This document shows positions 42,668-53,723 of a stretch of 64,000 nt of DNA, in pieces. Numbering within the stretch: position 1 is the stretch's first letter; each line of letters begins with the position of its first letter. The translations under genes and the position numbers were made by a program. The notes below the pieces were generated by a model. It had not been told where the DNA came from. It was given only the letters and a program-made list of their open reading frames with translations, and did not search any database. This stretch comes from Streptomyces sp. R28 (GTDB lineage Bacteria > Actinomycetota > Actinomycetes > Streptomycetales > Streptomycetaceae), in the NCBI RefSeq assembly GCF_041052385.1, contig NZ_CP163439.1, positions 3,523,001 through 3,587,000 on the forward strand, read 5' to 3'.

Positions 42668-43704
42668 AAGGGCGGGGTGGTCCGGTGAACTCACTGGTGG
42701 AGCTGTCCGACGCGCACGTCGTGCACAAGGCGCGCAGCGGTGGGCTGTTCACGCGGGACAAGGTGTACGCCCTGACCGGCGCCGACCTCGTCATCGCGCC
42801 CGGCGAGACGGTGGGTGTGGTCGGTGAGTCGGGGTGCGGGAAGTCGACGCTGGCGAAGGTGCTGGTGGGAGTGCAGCGCCCGACATCGGGCACGGTGTCC
42901 TTCCGGGGACGCGACCTGTGGACGATGCCCGCGGCCGAGCGCAGGACGGCGGTCGGCGCCGGGACCGGGATGATCTTCCAGGACCCGTCGACGGCGCTGA
43001 ACCGTCGTCTGCCCGTCCGGCAGATACTGCGGGACCCGCTGGACGTGCACGGCCGCGGGACCAAGGCCCAACGCGAGGATCGGGTGCGGGAGTTGATGTC
43101 CCTGGTAGGCCTGCCCCGCGCCCTCACCGACGCCCTCCCCGGCCAGCTCTCGGGCGGTCAGCGCCAACGTGTCGCGATCGCACGGGCGTTGGCCCTGGAC
43201 CCCGACCTGGTGGTGGCGGACGAGCCGACGAGCGCGCTGGACGTGTCGGTCCGGGCCCAGATCCTGACCCTCCTGCTGGACCTGAAGGAGCGGCTGGGTC
43301 TGGCCCTGGTCTTCGTCTCCCACGACATCCAGACGGTACGGCGGATGAGCGACCGCGTGATCACGATGTACCTGGGCCGGATCGTCGAGGAGTCCCCGGC
43401 GGCCGACGTCACCGACGGATCCCGGCACCCGTACACCCGCGCCCTCTTCTCCGCGACGCCCGGCCTGCTCGACCCGATCGACCCGATCCCGCTGGTGGGC
43501 CCGGTCCCGTCGGCGACCCGACCGCCGAGCGGGTGCCCCTTCCGGACGCGGTGCTGGAAGGCGGAGGGGGTATGCGCTGAGGTGATGCCGGACTTCTCGG
43601 CCGCGTCGGGCCCGGAGCACCGTTACAGGTGTCACCATCCGGTGGAGGAGGGCGAGGCCACCCGCGACCTCGTACGGCAGAGTCACCTTTCCAAGGAGCC
43701 TTGA
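42664..43704 (+). CDS. ABC importer ATPase, DppF-like
   Basis: A 346-residue ATPase if started at GTG 42664, which overlaps the upstream stop (GTGA); GTG 42685 with GGGGTGG in front is an alternative. Walker A is GESGCGKST, the signature is [15 protein letters not shown], Walker B is DLVVADEPTSALD, and the C-terminal motif CPFRTRCWKAEGVC is the cysteine cluster of oligopeptide-class ATPases. It should pair with the ATPase half of the fusion protein to energise the importer. Confidence 0.9.
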   Translation: MKGRGGPVNSLVELSDAHVVHKARSGGLFTRDKVYALTGADLVIAPGETVGVVGESGCGKSTLAKVLVGVQRPTSGTVSFRGRDLWTMPAAERRTAVGAGTGMIFQDPSTALNRRLPVRQILRDPLDVHGRGTKAQREDRVRELMSLVGLPRALTDALPGQLSGGQRQRVAIARALALDPDLVVADEPTSALDVSVRAQILTLLLDLKERLGLALVFVSHDIQTVRRMSDRVITMYLGRIVEESPAADVTDGSRHPYTRALFSATPGLLDPIDPIPLVGPVPSATRPPSGCPFRTRCWKAEGVCAEVMPDFSAASGPEHRYRCHHPVEEGEATRDLVRQSHLSKEP

Positions 43705-44639
43705 TGACCATCCCCACCCCGCTCACCGGTGTCGTCCCGCCCGTCTGCACGCCCCTGACACCCGGCCGCGAGGTGGACGTCCCGTCCCTGCTCAGGCTGG
43801 TCGACCACCTGATGCAGGGCGGGGTGCACGGCCTGTTCGTGCTCGGTTCGTCGTCGGAGGCGGCGTATCTGACGGACCGGCAGCGCAGGGTTGTGGTGGA
43901 GGCGGTGACGGGGCATGTGGGGGGCCGGCTCCCCGTACTGGCGGGCGTGATCGACATGACGACGCCGAGGGTGCTGGACCACGTCCGGGAGGTCACGGAG
44001 GCGGGCGCGGACGCGGTGGTGGCGACCGCGCCCTTCTACGCCCGGACCCACCCGACCGAGATCGCCCGCCACTACCGCCTGATCGCGGAGGTATCCCCGG
44101 TCCCGGTGGTGGCCTACGACCTCCCGGCCTCCGTCCACACCAAACTGCCCGCCGACGTGATCCTGGACCTCGCCGCCGAGGGCACGCTGGCCGGCCTGAA
44201 GGACTCCAGCGGTGACCTGGCCGGGTTCCGTGAGGTCGTCATCGGCGCCCGCACCCGCCCCGACGTCACGGGCTTCAGCGTGCTGACCGGCTCGGAACTC
44301 GTCGTCGACGCGGCCCTCGCGGTCGGCGCGGACGGGGCGGTGCCGGGCCTCGCCAACGTCGACCCGCACGGCTACGTCCACCTCGACCGCCTGTGCCGGG
44401 CGGGCGACTGGGAGCGGGCCCGGGTCGAGCAGGAACGCCTGTGCGCGCTCTTCGGCATGGTGACCGTGGGGGATCCGGGGCGGATGGGCGGGAGCTCGTC
44501 GGCACTGGGCGCGTTCAAGGCGGCGCTGCATCTGCGGGGGGTCATCGACTGCGCGGCGACGGCGGAGCCTCAGGTGCCGTTGTCGGCGGAGGAGGTGGAG
44601 CGGGTGGGGAAGTTTCTGGCGGGGGCGGGGTTGCTGTAG
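43704..44639 (+). CDS. DapA/NanA-family aldolase (probable N-acetylneuraminate lyase)
   Basis: A 311-residue class I aldolase of the (beta/alpha)8 DHDPS/NAL family. It has FVLGSSSEAAYL in the place of the GxxGE motif, the catalytic Tyr in VVAYDLPASV (~residue 137) and the Schiff-base Lys in LAGLKDSSGD (~residue 165). The true DapA of lysine synthesis usually stands elsewhere; here the gene is coupled (TGATG) to a sugar/peptide importer operon and faces a sialidase, so cleavage of sialic acid to ManNAc and pyruvate is the best reading. A related keto-acid aldolase remains possible. Confidence 0.85.
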   Translation: MTIPTPLTGVVPPVCTPLTPGREVDVPSLLRLVDHLMQGGVHGLFVLGSSSEAAYLTDRQRRVVVEAVTGHVGGRLPVLAGVIDMTTPRVLDHVREVTEAGADAVVATAPFYARTHPTEIARHYRLIAEVSPVPVVAYDLPASVHTKLPADVILDLAAEGTLAGLKDSSGDLAGFREVVIGARTRPDVTGFSVLTGSELVVDAALAVGADGAVPGLANVDPHGYVHLDRLCRAGDWERARVEQERLCALFGMVTVGDPGRMGGSSSALGAFKAALHLRGVIDCAATAEPQVPLSAEEVERVGKFLAGAGLL

Positions 44640-44648
44640 GCGGTTTTC

Positions 44649-44863
44649 CGCCCCCGCCGCCCCTACCCGTCCCGTCCCTGGGGGCTGCCGCCCCCAGACC
44701 CCCGCTTCGGCCCTGAACGGGCCTCGTCCTCAAACGCCGGACGGGCTGGGTAAGTCAGCCCCTCCGGCGTTTGAGGAGCGGGGGTCCAGGGGGCGGAGCC
44801 CCCTGGCGGGGTCGAAGGGGCAGCGCCCCTTCAGGATGGGACGGGTAGGGGCGGCGGGGGCGA
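44649..44863. repeat. Self-complementary intergenic repeat, copy 2
   Basis: Near-identical to copy 1 over its whole length. It starts 9 bp after the aldolase stop and ends 4 bp before the convergent sialidase stop, so it occupies the entire convergent gap and could terminate both genes. Confidence 0.88.
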
Positions 44864-44867
44864 GGAA

Positions 44868-46097
44868 CTAGGTCAGGTCAGTCGTCGGCAGGCGGCGGAA
44901 CTCGATCGTCTCGTACGGACCGGACTTCCCCGTCTCGTACAGGATCCCCACCGCCCGCCGCCCGAGCGGCACCAGGTCGGAGTACGCCGCCCGCTGCTGA
45001 GACAGCGTCAGCGCCTTCGTGAAGGTCGCCCCTCCGTCCGTACTGCGCCACACCGCCATCGACTGACGGGCGGTCGGGACGGACGGGCCGGAGAACACCA
45101 ACGGGGCTCCGGAGCCGGGGAGTTGGAGGACGCTGCCCTCCACCACCGGGACGTCGTTCAGCGTCGGCTGGACGGCGTACGGCCGGTCCAGACTCTCCCC
45201 GCCGTCGCCCGAGTGACTGTCGAGCCGGTTGCCCGCGCTCGTGCCGAGCTGGTCGCGGGAGTTGAAGTACACCCTGCCGTCGGGGAGTTCGGCGGCCGTG
45301 GACTCGTTGGCGTTGCTGACGCCGTCGTACGAGTCGTCCACGAAGCCCAGCTGCCACGTACGCCCGCCGTCGTCGCTGTAGATGGCGTGGGCGCCGTAGT
45401 ACTTCGGCTCCTGCCCGGTGTCGGCGGACCCGGGCGCGGGGGCCACCGAGTGGTTCGACGGGACCACCAGCCGTCCCGCGTACGGGCCCCGCCGGAGCGC
45501 GACCGCGTGGCCCGGGCCCGTCGCGTACCAGCGCCAGTTCGGCGGCTTCACCTGCGTCGTGATGTCGCGCGGGGCCGTGAAGTGGCGGCCGTCGTCCAGG
45601 CTCCGCTGGACGAACACCCGGCGGCTCTCCGCCGGAGTCGCCTCGCCCCGCATGATCTGCGCCTCCGTCACATCACCGCTGTTGTAGGAGGTGACCAGCA
45701 CGATCGCACCGGTGAGCGGATCCAGCACCGGGGCAGGGTTGCCCCGGGTGTCCCCGTCCCCGGGGGAGACCACCGCCGGCGGACCCCAGGTGCAGCCGCC
45801 GTCGGTGGAGCGTCTGAGGATGACATCGATGTCGCCGGTGTCGCCCACACCGTCGTGCCGGCCCTCGGCGAAGGCCAGCACCGTGCCCCGCCGGGTCGTG
45901 ATCGTCGCCGGAATGCGGTACGTGTCGTAGCCGCCCTCGCCCGAGACGTACGGGACGGAGGACGTGCAGCCGGGGTCCGCCGAGGCGTTGCCGGCGGTGG
46001 CGAGAGAGATGGTCAGGAGTACTGCGGTGACCAAGGGGACGAGGGGAACAAGGGGGACCAGGAAGGTACGACTGGAGGTGCGGCTCAGGAGGGTCAT
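44868..46097 (-). CDS. Secreted exo-alpha-sialidase
   Basis: A 409-residue GH33-type enzyme. The signal region contains a VPLVPLVPLV repeat and ends near GNASADPG. The mature six-bladed propeller begins with GGYDTYRIPATI (the YRIP/FRIP arginine motif), then Asp-boxes STDGGCTW, SDDGGRTW and STDGGATF, FAEGRHDG, NESTAAEL (Glu) and the nucleophilic Tyr in GILYETGKSG. It releases terminal sialic acids outside the cell. It lies convergent to the importer/aldolase operon, the expected neighbour of a sialic-acid uptake system. Confidence 0.92.
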   Translation of the reverse strand: MTLLSRTSSRTFLVPLVPLVPLVTAVLLTISLATAGNASADPGCTSSVPYVSGEGGYDTYRIPATITTRRGTVLAFAEGRHDGVGDTGDIDVILRRSTDGGCTWGPPAVVSPGDGDTRGNPAPVLDPLTGAIVLVTSYNSGDVTEAQIMRGEATPAESRRVFVQRSLDDGRHFTAPRDITTQVKPPNWRWYATGPGHAVALRRGPYAGRLVVPSNHSVAPAPGSADTGQEPKYYGAHAIYSDDGGRTWQLGFVDDSYDGVSNANESTAAELPDGRVYFNSRDQLGTSAGNRLDSHSGDGGESLDRPYAVQPTLNDVPVVEGSVLQLPGSGAPLVFSGPSVPTARQSMAVWRSTDGGATFTKALTLSQQRAAYSDLVPLGRRAVGILYETGKSGPYETIEFRRLPTTDLT

Positions 46098-46136
46098 CGA
46101 GCTCCCTTGACGGGGTGTCAGACATTGGCCTGTCCG

Positions 46137-46796
46137 TCACAGGCTTCCCGGAGTCACCATCCCCGACTCGTACGCCACGATGACCAACTGCGCCCGGTCC
46201 CGCGCGCCCAGCTTCCCCATGATGCGGCTGACGTGGGTCTTCGCCGTGAGCGGGCTGAGCCCCAACGCCGCTGCCACTTCCGTGTTGTTGAGGCCCCGCG
46301 CGACCAGCGCCAGCACCTCGCGCTCACGCTCGGACAGGCATTCGGGCCCGGCCGCCGTGGGTGCGGAGGGACTGCGCAGGAACCGCTCGATCAGCCGTGC
46401 CGTCGGCCCCGGCGACAGCAGGGAGTCGCCCGCCGCCACCGTGCGGATGGCGTCGAGGAGTTCGGCCGGGCGGGTGTCCTTGACGAGGAATCCGGAGGCA
46501 CCGGCACGCAGCGCGTCCACGATGTTCTCGTCGGTGTCGTAGGTGGTGAGGACCAGCACCCGCACCCCGGCGAGGTCCTCGTCGGCCGCGATCGCGCGGG
46601 TCGCCTCGATGCCGTCGAGGTCGGGCATGCGGATGTCCATCAGGACGAGGTCGGCGCGTGAGCTCCGGGCCAGTTCCGCGGCCTCCCGGCCGGTGGCCGC
46701 CTGGCCGACGACCTCCATGTCCGGGGCCGACTCGACCAGCATGGCGAATGCCTCCCGCACGAGCGTCTGGTCGTCCGCGAGCAGAACGCGGATCAT
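46137..46796 (-). CDS. Two-component response regulator, NarL/LuxR type
   Basis: A 219-residue protein: receiver domain (VLLADDQTLVREAFAML; phospho-Asp in VLMDIRMPDLDG; VLVLTTYDTDENI; Lys in GFLVKD) and a C-terminal LuxR helix-turn-helix (LSEREREVLALVARGLNNTE then AAALGLSPLTAKTHVSRIM). ATG 46796 overlaps the kinase stop by 4 bp. Its likely regulon includes the MMPL gene upstream in the same cluster; a matching palindrome lies at 50301-50316. Confidence 0.93.
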   Translation of the reverse strand: MIRVLLADDQTLVREAFAMLVESAPDMEVVGQAATGREAAELARSSRADLVLMDIRMPDLDGIEATRAIAADEDLAGVRVLVLTTYDTDENIVDALRAGASGFLVKDTRPAELLDAIRTVAAGDSLLSPGPTARLIERFLRSPSAPTAAGPECLSEREREVLALVARGLNNTEVAAALGLSPLTAKTHVSRIMGKLGARDRAQLVIVAYESGMVTPGSL

Positions 46797-48034
46797 CGCT
46801 CCCCTCCCCGGTCGCTCCCGATCGGCAGCACGGCACTCACCTCGAAGCCCCCCTCCTCGCGCGGTCCGGCGTCGAGTGTGCCACCCACGCTGCGGGCGCG
46901 CTCGCGCATGCCGACGAGGCCGTGGCCGGGGTTCCGCGGGCCGGTGGCGGGGCACTGGCCGTCGTCCGTGACGGACACGCGCAGGGCGCCCTGCTCCTCG
47001 TACAGCTCGACCCGTACGGCCGGTCCGGGCCCCGCGTGCCGGACCACGTTCGTCAGCGCCTCCTGCACGATCCGGTACACGGCCGCCCCCACCGCGGGCG
47101 GCGCCTCGCGCACCCCTACCTCCGACTCGACCCGCGCCCCCGCCAGCCGCGCCGCCTCCACCAGGTCCGGCACCCCGTCGAGTCCGGGCAGCGGGCCGCG
47201 TGCGTCGCCCGCCGCGCCCTGGTCGCGCAGCACGTCCAGCGTCGTGCGGACCTCACCGCGGGCCGTACGGCAGGTCTCGGCGATGTCGTCGAGCGACTTC
47301 GCGATCGTCTCGCGGTCCAGCCGCTCGGGGTCGGCGGCCAGGACGTGCGCGGCTACGGAGGTCTGCACGCCGATGAGCGTGATGCTGTGGGCCAGCAGGT
47401 CGTGCAGGTCGCGGGCGATCCGCAGGCGCTCCTCCGCGACCCGGCGGCGGGCCTCCTCCTCGCGGGTGCGCTCCGCGCGTTCGGCGCGTTCGACGATGGC
47501 GGCGACGTACTGGCGGTAGTAGCGGACGTCGATGCCGCAGAAGAGGAACGCGAAGACCCAGCCGGAGATGCGCAGGAGCTCCATCGTCCCGTCGGGATTG
47601 GTGAGGGCGTTGAGGATCAGTGTCACGCCGAGGACGGCGGCGCCGGTGAGCAGCGTGCGGCGCACCGTGCCGGTCGCCGCGACCGTGTACAGCACGACCA
47701 TGGTCGCGAAGATGGGCGCGGCGTGGTTGTTCTCCAGGGCGTGGTACGGGGCGACGCAGGCCACCACCACGAGCAGGGCCGGCAGCGGACGGCTGCGCCG
47801 CCACACGAGCGGCACGTGGGCCGTGAGCAGCAGGGTCCAGCCCAGCGCGTCGGGCCGCATCCCCTTGTCGCCGAGGAGGGCCGTGACGGTGGCGAGGACG
47901 GCCCATGCCACGGCCAGCAGGGCGTCGTTGCGCGTGCGGTGCGGGGCGGTCAGGGGGTCGCGGTTGATCGCGGCCATGACCCGCTCGCCGACGCGGGGTC
48001 CTGGCGCTGTGGTGGTTGCCTGCACGGAGTTCAT
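46793..48034 (-). CDS. Sensor histidine kinase, HisKA_3 type
   Basis: A 413-residue kinase with four to five N-terminal transmembrane helices (residues ~35-155), no large outer sensor domain, and a cytoplasmic dimerisation domain with the phospho-His in RIARDLHDLLAHSITLIGVQ. The HATPase domain ends GHGLVGMRERARSVGG. Intramembrane-sensing kinases of this build usually respond to envelope stress. It is coupled to the response regulator gene and lies 46 bp after the MMPL gene. Confidence 0.92.
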   Translation of the reverse strand: MNSVQATTTAPGPRVGERVMAAINRDPLTAPHRTRNDALLAVAWAVLATVTALLGDKGMRPDALGWTLLLTAHVPLVWRRSRPLPALLVVVACVAPYHALENNHAAPIFATMVVLYTVAATGTVRRTLLTGAAVLGVTLILNALTNPDGTMELLRISGWVFAFLFCGIDVRYYRQYVAAIVERAERAERTREEEARRRVAEERLRIARDLHDLLAHSITLIGVQTSVAAHVLAADPERLDRETIAKSLDDIAETCRTARGEVRTTLDVLRDQGAAGDARGPLPGLDGVPDLVEAARLAGARVESEVGVREAPPAVGAAVYRIVQEALTNVVRHAGPGPAVRVELYEEQGALRVSVTDDGQCPATGPRNPGHGLVGMRERARSVGGTLDAGPREEGGFEVSAVLPIGSDRGGER

Positions 48035-48080
48035 CTTCCGGGACGGGGGCGCCCCTCCGGGAGGGAGGGGCGCCGGTCGG

Positions 48081-50177
48081 TCAGGAGACGGAGACGGCCA
48101 CGGGCTCCGGTTCCTTCGGCGGTACGGGCGGTCGGGGCCCGTCGGGTTGGCGGGAGAGCCGGCCCGGCCACCACACCCTGCGCCCCAGCGCCACGCTCGC
48201 GCTGGTCACCAGGTAGGTGCGGACCAGGAAGGTGTCCAGCAGCACGCCGACCGCGATCACGAAGCCCAGCTCGACGAGTGGGACGAGCGGCATGTTGGTG
48301 AGCACCGCGAAGGTGGCGGCGAGGACGAGCCCGGCGGAGGCGATGACGCCGCCCGTCGTGCGTAGCGCGGTGAGCGCGGCCGACGCCGGTTCGGCGCCCT
48401 TCAGGGACTCCTCGCGCATCCGGTGCATCAGGAAGATGCCGTAGTCGACGCCGAGCGCCACCAGGAACACGAAGGAGAGCAGCCCCAGCCCCGGATCCGT
48501 GCCCTCGAAGCCGAAGACCGGCCCGAAGACGAGTCCGCCGACGCCGAGCGCCGCGCCCCACACGGCGACCACGGCCGCCACCAGGATCAGCGGGGCGACG
48601 AGCGAGCGCAGCAGGGCGGCGAGGATCAGCAGCACGGACAGCAGCACGATCGGCACGACGACCAGGCGGTCCCGGGCGTTGGTGTCCTTCAGGTCGATCT
48701 GCTCGGCGCTCGGCCCGCCGACGTAGGAGCCGTCGAGCCGCTCGCGCAGGGCCTCGATGGTGGCGCTCTCCCCGGCGGACTGGGGCGGTGCGGTGGCGAG
48801 GACGGAGATCTCGGTCCAGCCGTCCCCGGTCCGGCCTTCCCGCGCGCTGTCGACGCCCCGGGTGCCGCGGATCGAGGCGAGCGTCTCGTCGGCGCGGCCT
48901 TGCGGCGTGATGACGGCGATGGGCTGGGTGCCGCGCTCGGGGTAGGCCTTGGCGAGCGTCTCCATGGCGGCGACCGCGTCGGGCTTGCTGGTGAAGGAGT
49001 CCTCCTGCTTGAGACTGCCGGGCAGGCCGAGGGCGCCGAGAGCCAGCGCGCCGAGCAGGACGGCACCGCCCGCGAGGACGGTCAGCGGACGGCGTCCGGC
49101 GGAGCCGCCCATCGCGGTGAACAGGGACCGGCGAGCCTTGGGCGTGCTGCCGTGGCGCGGCACGAGCGGCCAGAACACGCGCCGCCCGAGCAGGACGAGG
49201 ATCGCGGGCAGCAGCGTCAGCATCGCGAAGAGCGCGCACAGCACGCCCACGGTGCCGAGCGGGCCCATGCCCCGGCTGGAGTTGAGGTCGGCGGCCAGCA
49301 GGCACAGCAGCCCGGCGGCGACGGTGCCGGAGGAGGCGAGCACGGCGGGCCCGCAGCCCTTGAGCGCGGCGACCATGGCGTCGTACGGCCGCTCGATACG
49401 CCGTAGCTCCTCCCGGTACCGGGAGACGAGCAGCAGGGCGTAGTCGGTCCCCGCCCCGAACACGAGGATCGTCATGATCCCGGAGCTCTGGCCGGACACG
49501 GAGGTGCCGAATTGCTGGTTGAGGCCGTAGGCGACGCCCATCGACAGGTAGTCGGCGATGCCCGCGACGGCGAGCGGCACGAGCCACAGGAAGGGGCTGC
49601 GGTAGATGAGGATCAGCAGCAGTGCCACTACCCCGGCCGTGGTGTACAGCAGCGGTCCGTCGAGCGAGTTGTAGACCTCGCTCGCGTCGGTGGCGAGCGC
49701 GCCCTCGCCGCCGACGTCGACGCTGAGCCCGTCGCCGCCCTCGGCCACGTCCCGGACGTCGCCCACGAGGGCGTCGCGCTTGTCCTCGTCCTGGCCGGGC
49801 TCGGTGCTGGCCACCGGGTACATCAGGGTGGTGCCGTCCTTCGACGGGACGCCCCGCGGTTCGCCGGTCAGCTCGTGCCTGCCGGCGATCCGGCCGATCT
49901 GCTCGGCCGCCGTCGCCCTGTCGGCGGCGGTCAGCCCGCCGTCCCGGTGATAGACGACGACCATCTCGGTGGCCTCGCCCCCGGGCAACCGGTCCTGGAT
50001 CTTGGCCACTTGCGTGGAGTCGGCGCTCGCCGGCAGATAGTCGACGGCCCGGTCGCGCTGGACGTCCGCCAGCTTCGACGCGAAGGGCGACGCGATCGCG
50101 AGCACCGCGATCCACAGCCCGAGCACGAGCCATGGCACGGCTCGCCGTCGCCGCGTACTTGTCCTTACGGCCCCCAT
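48081..50177 (-). CDS. MMPL/RND-family membrane transporter
   Basis: A 698-residue protein with one N-terminal helix, a large outer domain, a five- to six-helix bundle (residues ~175-345), a second outer domain and another bundle to the end, as in MmpL transporters. IVLVFGAGTDYALLLVSRYR-like (MTILVFGAGTDYALLLVSRY) and LGVDYGIFLMHRMREE carry the paired GTDYAL / GVDYGI motifs of the proton relay. It likely exports a lipid or hydrophobic compound. It shares an operon with the two-component system. Confidence 0.92.
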   Translation of the reverse strand: MGAVRTSTRRRRAVPWLVLGLWIAVLAIASPFASKLADVQRDRAVDYLPASADSTQVAKIQDRLPGGEATEMVVVYHRDGGLTAADRATAAEQIGRIAGRHELTGEPRGVPSKDGTTLMYPVASTEPGQDEDKRDALVGDVRDVAEGGDGLSVDVGGEGALATDASEVYNSLDGPLLYTTAGVVALLLILIYRSPFLWLVPLAVAGIADYLSMGVAYGLNQQFGTSVSGQSSGIMTILVFGAGTDYALLLVSRYREELRRIERPYDAMVAALKGCGPAVLASSGTVAAGLLCLLAADLNSSRGMGPLGTVGVLCALFAMLTLLPAILVLLGRRVFWPLVPRHGSTPKARRSLFTAMGGSAGRRPLTVLAGGAVLLGALALGALGLPGSLKQEDSFTSKPDAVAAMETLAKAYPERGTQPIAVITPQGRADETLASIRGTRGVDSAREGRTGDGWTEISVLATAPPQSAGESATIEALRERLDGSYVGGPSAEQIDLKDTNARDRLVVVPIVLLSVLLILAALLRSLVAPLILVAAVVAVWGAALGVGGLVFGPVFGFEGTDPGLGLLSFVFLVALGVDYGIFLMHRMREESLKGAEPASAALTALRTTGGVIASAGLVLAATFAVLTNMPLVPLVELGFVIAVGVLLDTFLVRTYLVTSASVALGRRVWWPGRLSRQPDGPRPPVPPKEPEPVAVSVS

Positions 50178-50300
50178 GAGACGGGCCCCCCTCCGGATCG
50201 GGTGTCTGGGTCGTCTCCAGACTCCCGGCGCTCAGGGGCCGGATCGTCGGGCGAGAGGGCGAGTTCGGGGATACCGCCGGGGGCGGCGGAACGACGGGAC

Positions 50301-50316
50301 TACTCCCCCGGGAGTA
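50301..50316. promoter_or_regulatory. Palindrome TACTCCC-CC-GGGAGTA in a divergent promoter region
   Basis: Perfect 7-bp arms with a 2-bp spacer, in the 197-bp gap between the MMPL gene (start 50177) and the plus-strand gene at 50375. A further GAGTA half-site follows at 50325-50329. The form fits a NarL/LuxR-type response regulator dimer; the regulator at 46137 is the natural candidate. Confidence 0.5.
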
Positions 50317-50374
50317 CTGCTCCTGAGTATCCGTGCTCAGGCCCCTGCCCCGCTTTCGGGGAAAGCTGGCAGCC

Positions 50375-50890
50375 GTGATCGACCCCGACACGCAAGGGCC
50401 CTCCGGCCTCCCACAGTTCCGCGGCGCCAACGTGCCGCCCCCGCGCACCGAACGCCGGTGGCTGCCCGTCGCCGGGGACATCGCCCTGGCCGTCGGGCTG
50501 CTCGTCCTCGACGCCCTCGGGGCCGTCGCGGCCCTGCTGCTCGGCATCGACGTCAGCGGCGACTGGAAGCCGTTCGACCCGGGCGCGGACAACTCCGACG
50601 TCACCTTCACGTTCGACTGGCTCTACGTGGGCGTCGTCGGCGGCCTGGTGCTGCTGAGCGCCGCGCTGCTGTACCGGCTCCGCGCCGTCGTCAGTGCCTG
50701 TCTGCAGGTGCTCGCCGGCGCCGCCGTACTGGTCATCGCCGTGAGCGGCACACGGTTCGACGCGGACCGCGCCGCCCGGGCCTACGACGGTGTGCGTGCC
50801 GCCGCTGCCAGCAGCCGGGTCACGTCCTCGCCGCAGATGGTGAGGGCGGCGCCGACCGTCGCGAGGACATCTCGCTCGGCGGGCGTGTAG
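50375..50890 (+). CDS. Hypothetical membrane protein
   Basis: A 171-residue protein from GTG 50375 with about four transmembrane helices: AGDIALAVGLLVLDALGAVA, FDWLYVGVVGGLVLLSAALL and VVSACLQVLAGAAVLVIAVS are clear. The N-terminus is Pro/Arg-rich. The final ~35 residues (TSSPQMVRAAPTVARTSRSA) are read in antisense to the TerB-like gene and look unselected, so the original stop may have been lost. Family not recognised. Confidence 0.65.
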   Translation: MIDPDTQGPSGLPQFRGANVPPPRTERRWLPVAGDIALAVGLLVLDALGAVAALLLGIDVSGDWKPFDPGADNSDVTFTFDWLYVGVVGGLVLLSAALLYRLRAVVSACLQVLAGAAVLVIAVSGTRFDADRAARAYDGVRAAAASSRVTSSPQMVRAAPTVARTSRSAGV

Positions 50891-51480
50891 GGACCGTCGG
50901 CCAGCGCGATCCGCGCCCCCTGGAGCAGGATCGATTCCCGCCCGGCCGGTGCGAGGTGCGGGGCCAGCGGGTCCAGCGCCTCGTGGAGCTCTATGGCCAG
51001 TCCGGCACCGCAGGGCTCGGAGAAGACCCGTCCGGTGTCCGCCGCCAGCGCCTCGACCAGGGCGCCCAGCTGTTCCTCCGTGCAGTCGTCGAACCCGGCC
51101 GCGCGCACCGTGGCCGCAGCGGCCTCCAGGGCCGGTCGGGCGCAGGTGCCGCCCGCGGCCAGCACCGCGAGGGCGACGGTGTGGACGGCGTCGCGGAGCA
51201 TCGCGGAGAAGCGGGTGGTGGTCGGGTGGTCCAGGACGTCGGTGCCGAAGTGGTGGCGGCAGGCCGCGCACTCCACGACGGGGCCGGTCTCGCCGCGCGG
51301 CAGGACGGGCACGCCGAGGAAGGTGAAGCGGCGATGCCCGCTCAGCCGCTGGTAGTTGCGGTCGCCCCCGCACCCTGGGCAGAAGAACTCGCCGTCACCG
51401 ACGGCCGACCACGCGGTGCGGGTGCCCAGGATGCGCGCAAGCCTGGCGGCACGGCCGTCTTGTCCCAGTCCTGGCAGCAC
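50782..51480 (-). CDS. TerB-like protein with N-terminal zinc ribbon
   Basis: A 232-residue protein starting at GTG 51480, preceded by GGAGGTGCGAC. Residues ~30-75 carry two CxxC pairs (FFCPGCGGDRNYQRL and VVECAACRHHFG), a zinc ribbon. The helical C-terminal part (residues ~90-230) resembles TerB: LEAAAATVRAAGFDDCTEEQ and AALTICGEDVTRLLAAAA. TerB proteins are tied to tellurite and envelope stress, but the exact role here is unknown. It overlaps the convergent membrane protein gene by 109 bp. Confidence 0.82.
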   Translation of the reverse strand: MLPGLGQDGRAARLARILGTRTAWSAVGDGEFFCPGCGGDRNYQRLSGHRRFTFLGVPVLPRGETGPVVECAACRHHFGTDVLDHPTTTRFSAMLRDAVHTVALAVLAAGGTCARPALEAAAATVRAAGFDDCTEEQLGALVEALAADTGRVFSEPCGAGLAIELHEALDPLAPHLAPAGRESILLQGARIALADGPYTPAERDVLATVGAALTICGEDVTRLLAAAARTPS

Positions 51481-51664
51481 GTCGCACCTCCGTAACGCCG
51501 CGGCAACATCGCCGCGCTTGCGTGATGTTAGCCACATCACGGACGTGGAGTCAGCACCCTGGACGAGACCTTTCCGTGACCTGCACACCCCAATGGCCGG
51601 AAACAGACGGGCCCCGCCCACCAAGAATGGCAGGCGGGGCCTCTCCTACGGCGAGAGTGAACCG

Positions 51665-53532
<1,868 letters not shown>

Positions 53533-53723
53533 GATGCGCAGCATGCTAGCCGAGCCGCTCCCCGTGCGGGGCGCTGTATCAGTATGCGGGACCCGGGGGA
53601 CGAATAGGACAAAAAGTGCGCCATACCACTTCGTCACGGAGCGTGCGGCTCCCTGTCCGCATATTTCACCAATCATGGTTGCGGGTAGTGACACGCCCAT
53701 GACCCAGTGCAAGGGTTCCGGGC

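Noticed and set aside
42532..42684. Earlier start for the DppF-like ATPase within the fusion gene
   Set aside because: Upstream in-frame residues ([15 protein letters not shown]) are not ATPase-like; the GTG at 42664 fits the operon overlap.
40478..42694. 738-codon minus-strand frame opposite the importer genes
   Set aside because: Composition is His/Arg/Gln-rich without motifs, while the opposite strand has complete permease and ATPase signatures.
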